Below, piece after piece: positions 23,930 through 24,891 of a stretch of DNA of 24,891 bases. The notes under the pieces are model-generated. The model was not told where the DNA came from. It did not search any database and was given only the letters and a program-made list of their open reading frames with translations. This stretch comes from a virus. Position 1 is the stretch's first letter. Every line of letters begins with the position of its first letter. The stretch covers positions 1-24,891 of the IMG/VR virus record IMGVR_UViG_3300010354_000604. The stretch is one strand, 5' to 3'. A program made the translations under genes and the position numbers.

Positions 23930-24891
23930 TGAGCAAGCACAATGACATTTATAACATCTTGGGTAAACTGAATTCTTTAAAGCCTCAAGAAGAAAACAAG
24001 CCCAGTATTCTAAGAGAGTTCGCTGAACCAAAGCCTGCTGATGTTGTACAAAATCTAAATGCCAAGTATCAAGAGCACAAACAATTAAATGAATATTTTC
24101 ATTTTGATATGCCTACCAGCAAGGATCGTGGCCCTCGTGACACAGGCACAGATGAACTGGCTCGTCGCGAAAAAGTTCTAGGCAAAGGTGGTTTAGGCAA
24201 GACTGGTAAGTTTGGAAAAGAATACAAAGAAAAAGATCGCTACGGTGACGGCTATAAAATTGCCGGACCAAAAGGCCATCTGCCAGAGGGCGATATGGAA
24301 GAAGGACCAGCAGATCTATTGGCTGCGGTTGAACAAGAAATCAATAACCCAGGTGGTAGTGTTGATAACTTGAGAGATGTATTGAATGCTACTTTTGGTA
24401 GCGATCGTTCTCCTCAGTTTAAAAAGGCTCGTGCTGTAATTGGCAAGTATCTTGACTTGGTAGACAACGCTGCAATGGGCAGTGAACAAGATGGTATTGC
24501 TCCAATGAGAAGCGGCAATATTGCTCGTCATATACAACAATATGACCTAACTGATTATCTACAAAATGCTGCTGCTATGTTGGATAAAACAGTTAAAGAT
24601 CCAATGGGCGAAGCTGTAGATCAAGAAGGACCAGCAGATCTATTGGCTGCGGTTGAACAAGAAATCAATAACCCAGGGCGAAGTACTGATAATCTAACAG
24701 ATGTCATGAACGCTACTTTTGGTAGCGATAGATCACCTGAATTTAAAAAAGCTCGTGCAGTCATTGGCAAGTATATTGATCTGGTCAATAATGCAGCAAT
24801 AGGGAAAAGTGGCAATATTGCTCGTCATATCCAACAATATGACCTAACTGATTATCTACAACATGCTGCTGCTATGTTGGATAAAGTGGTT
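23930..24891 (+). CDS. incomplete gene with internal tandem duplication (3' end outside window)
   Basis: The ATG lies 2 bases after the previous stop, with AAAGG about 10 bases upstream. The frame stays open through 320 codons to the window edge. Residues 1-60 are polar with ILREFAEPKPADVV; residues 64-120 are Gly/Lys-rich and basic (VLGKGGLGKTGKFGKEYKEK). Two near-identical domains follow, beginning GPADLLAAVEQEINNPG and ending YDLTDYLQ.AAAMLDK, at residues about 125-220 and 233-319. The second lacks 9 residues found in the first. I recognise no family. The T4 order would place gp17 near here, but no Walker motif is visible. A late virion role is inferred only from position. Confidence 0.75.
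24301..24885 (+). repeat. in-frame tandem duplication, two copies of about 270 bp
   Basis: Copy 1 spans 24301-24588 and copy 2 spans 24625-24885, offset by 324 bases at their starts. The first 53 bases are identical in both copies, and a second long match covers GACCTAACTGATTATCTACA and its flanks near the end of each. Copy 2 lacks 27 bases of copy 1 near its middle. The frame is kept. Identity this high at synonymous sites suggests a recent duplication or ongoing gene conversion. A third copy may lie beyond the window. Confidence 0.9.

Overview
The window is a structural-gene region of a T4-like tailed bacteriophage (contractile-tail myovirus). It resembles the marine T4-like phages of cyanobacteria and SAR11-type hosts. 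The assignment rests on recognisable relatives of T4 neck proteins gp13, gp14 and gp15, tail sheath gp18, tail tube gp19, head-completion protein gp4 and a probable small terminase gp16. It is supported by a dNMP kinase of the T4 gene 1 type and by repeated late-promoter boxes (ATAAATA or CTAAATA). No host gene, tRNA, integrase or CRISPR array was seen. The host cannot be named from this sequence.

Layout. Bases 1-9138 (+) hold the adhesion and baseplate-periphery block: the end of a giant virion protein with a 14-repeat Asp-box-like region, a tail fibre, a 69-residue fibre-like fragment, and a protein resembling the GT42/DUF115 sialyltransferase-like fold. Bases 9133-12400 (-) hold an inverted late operon, gp14-gp15-NUDIX. 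Bases 12500-13684 (+) hold an unknown protein behind a near-consensus sigma-70 promoter. Bases 13728-15981 (+) hold gp13, a small protein with a capsid-targeting-like N-terminus, and dNMP kinase. Bases 15911-16261 (-) hold a zinc-binding HNH-like protein. Bases 16366-24891 (+) hold the sheath, tube, a second tail-tube-like protein, a small unknown protein, gp4, a gp16-like terminase subunit, another protein with a capsid-targeting-like N-terminus, and an incomplete gene with an internal tandem duplication.

Regulation. Most late units begin with an ATAAATA or CTAAATA box 6-30 bases before the start codon, often just after an intrinsic terminator. Two genes, the unknown 12500 gene and dNMP kinase, instead have sigma-70-type promoters with 18-base spacers and so may be early genes set inside a late region. 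At gp13 and at dNMP kinase the promoter is nested in the terminator hairpin. Predicted promoter-derived RNA would lack the 5' arm and leave the ribosome-binding site free, while read-through RNA would fold, terminate or be translationally blocked. This is the most interesting regulatory feature of the window.

The neck and tail proteins are all longer than their T4 counterparts. They appear to carry inserted beta-rich modules, some recurring between different virion proteins.
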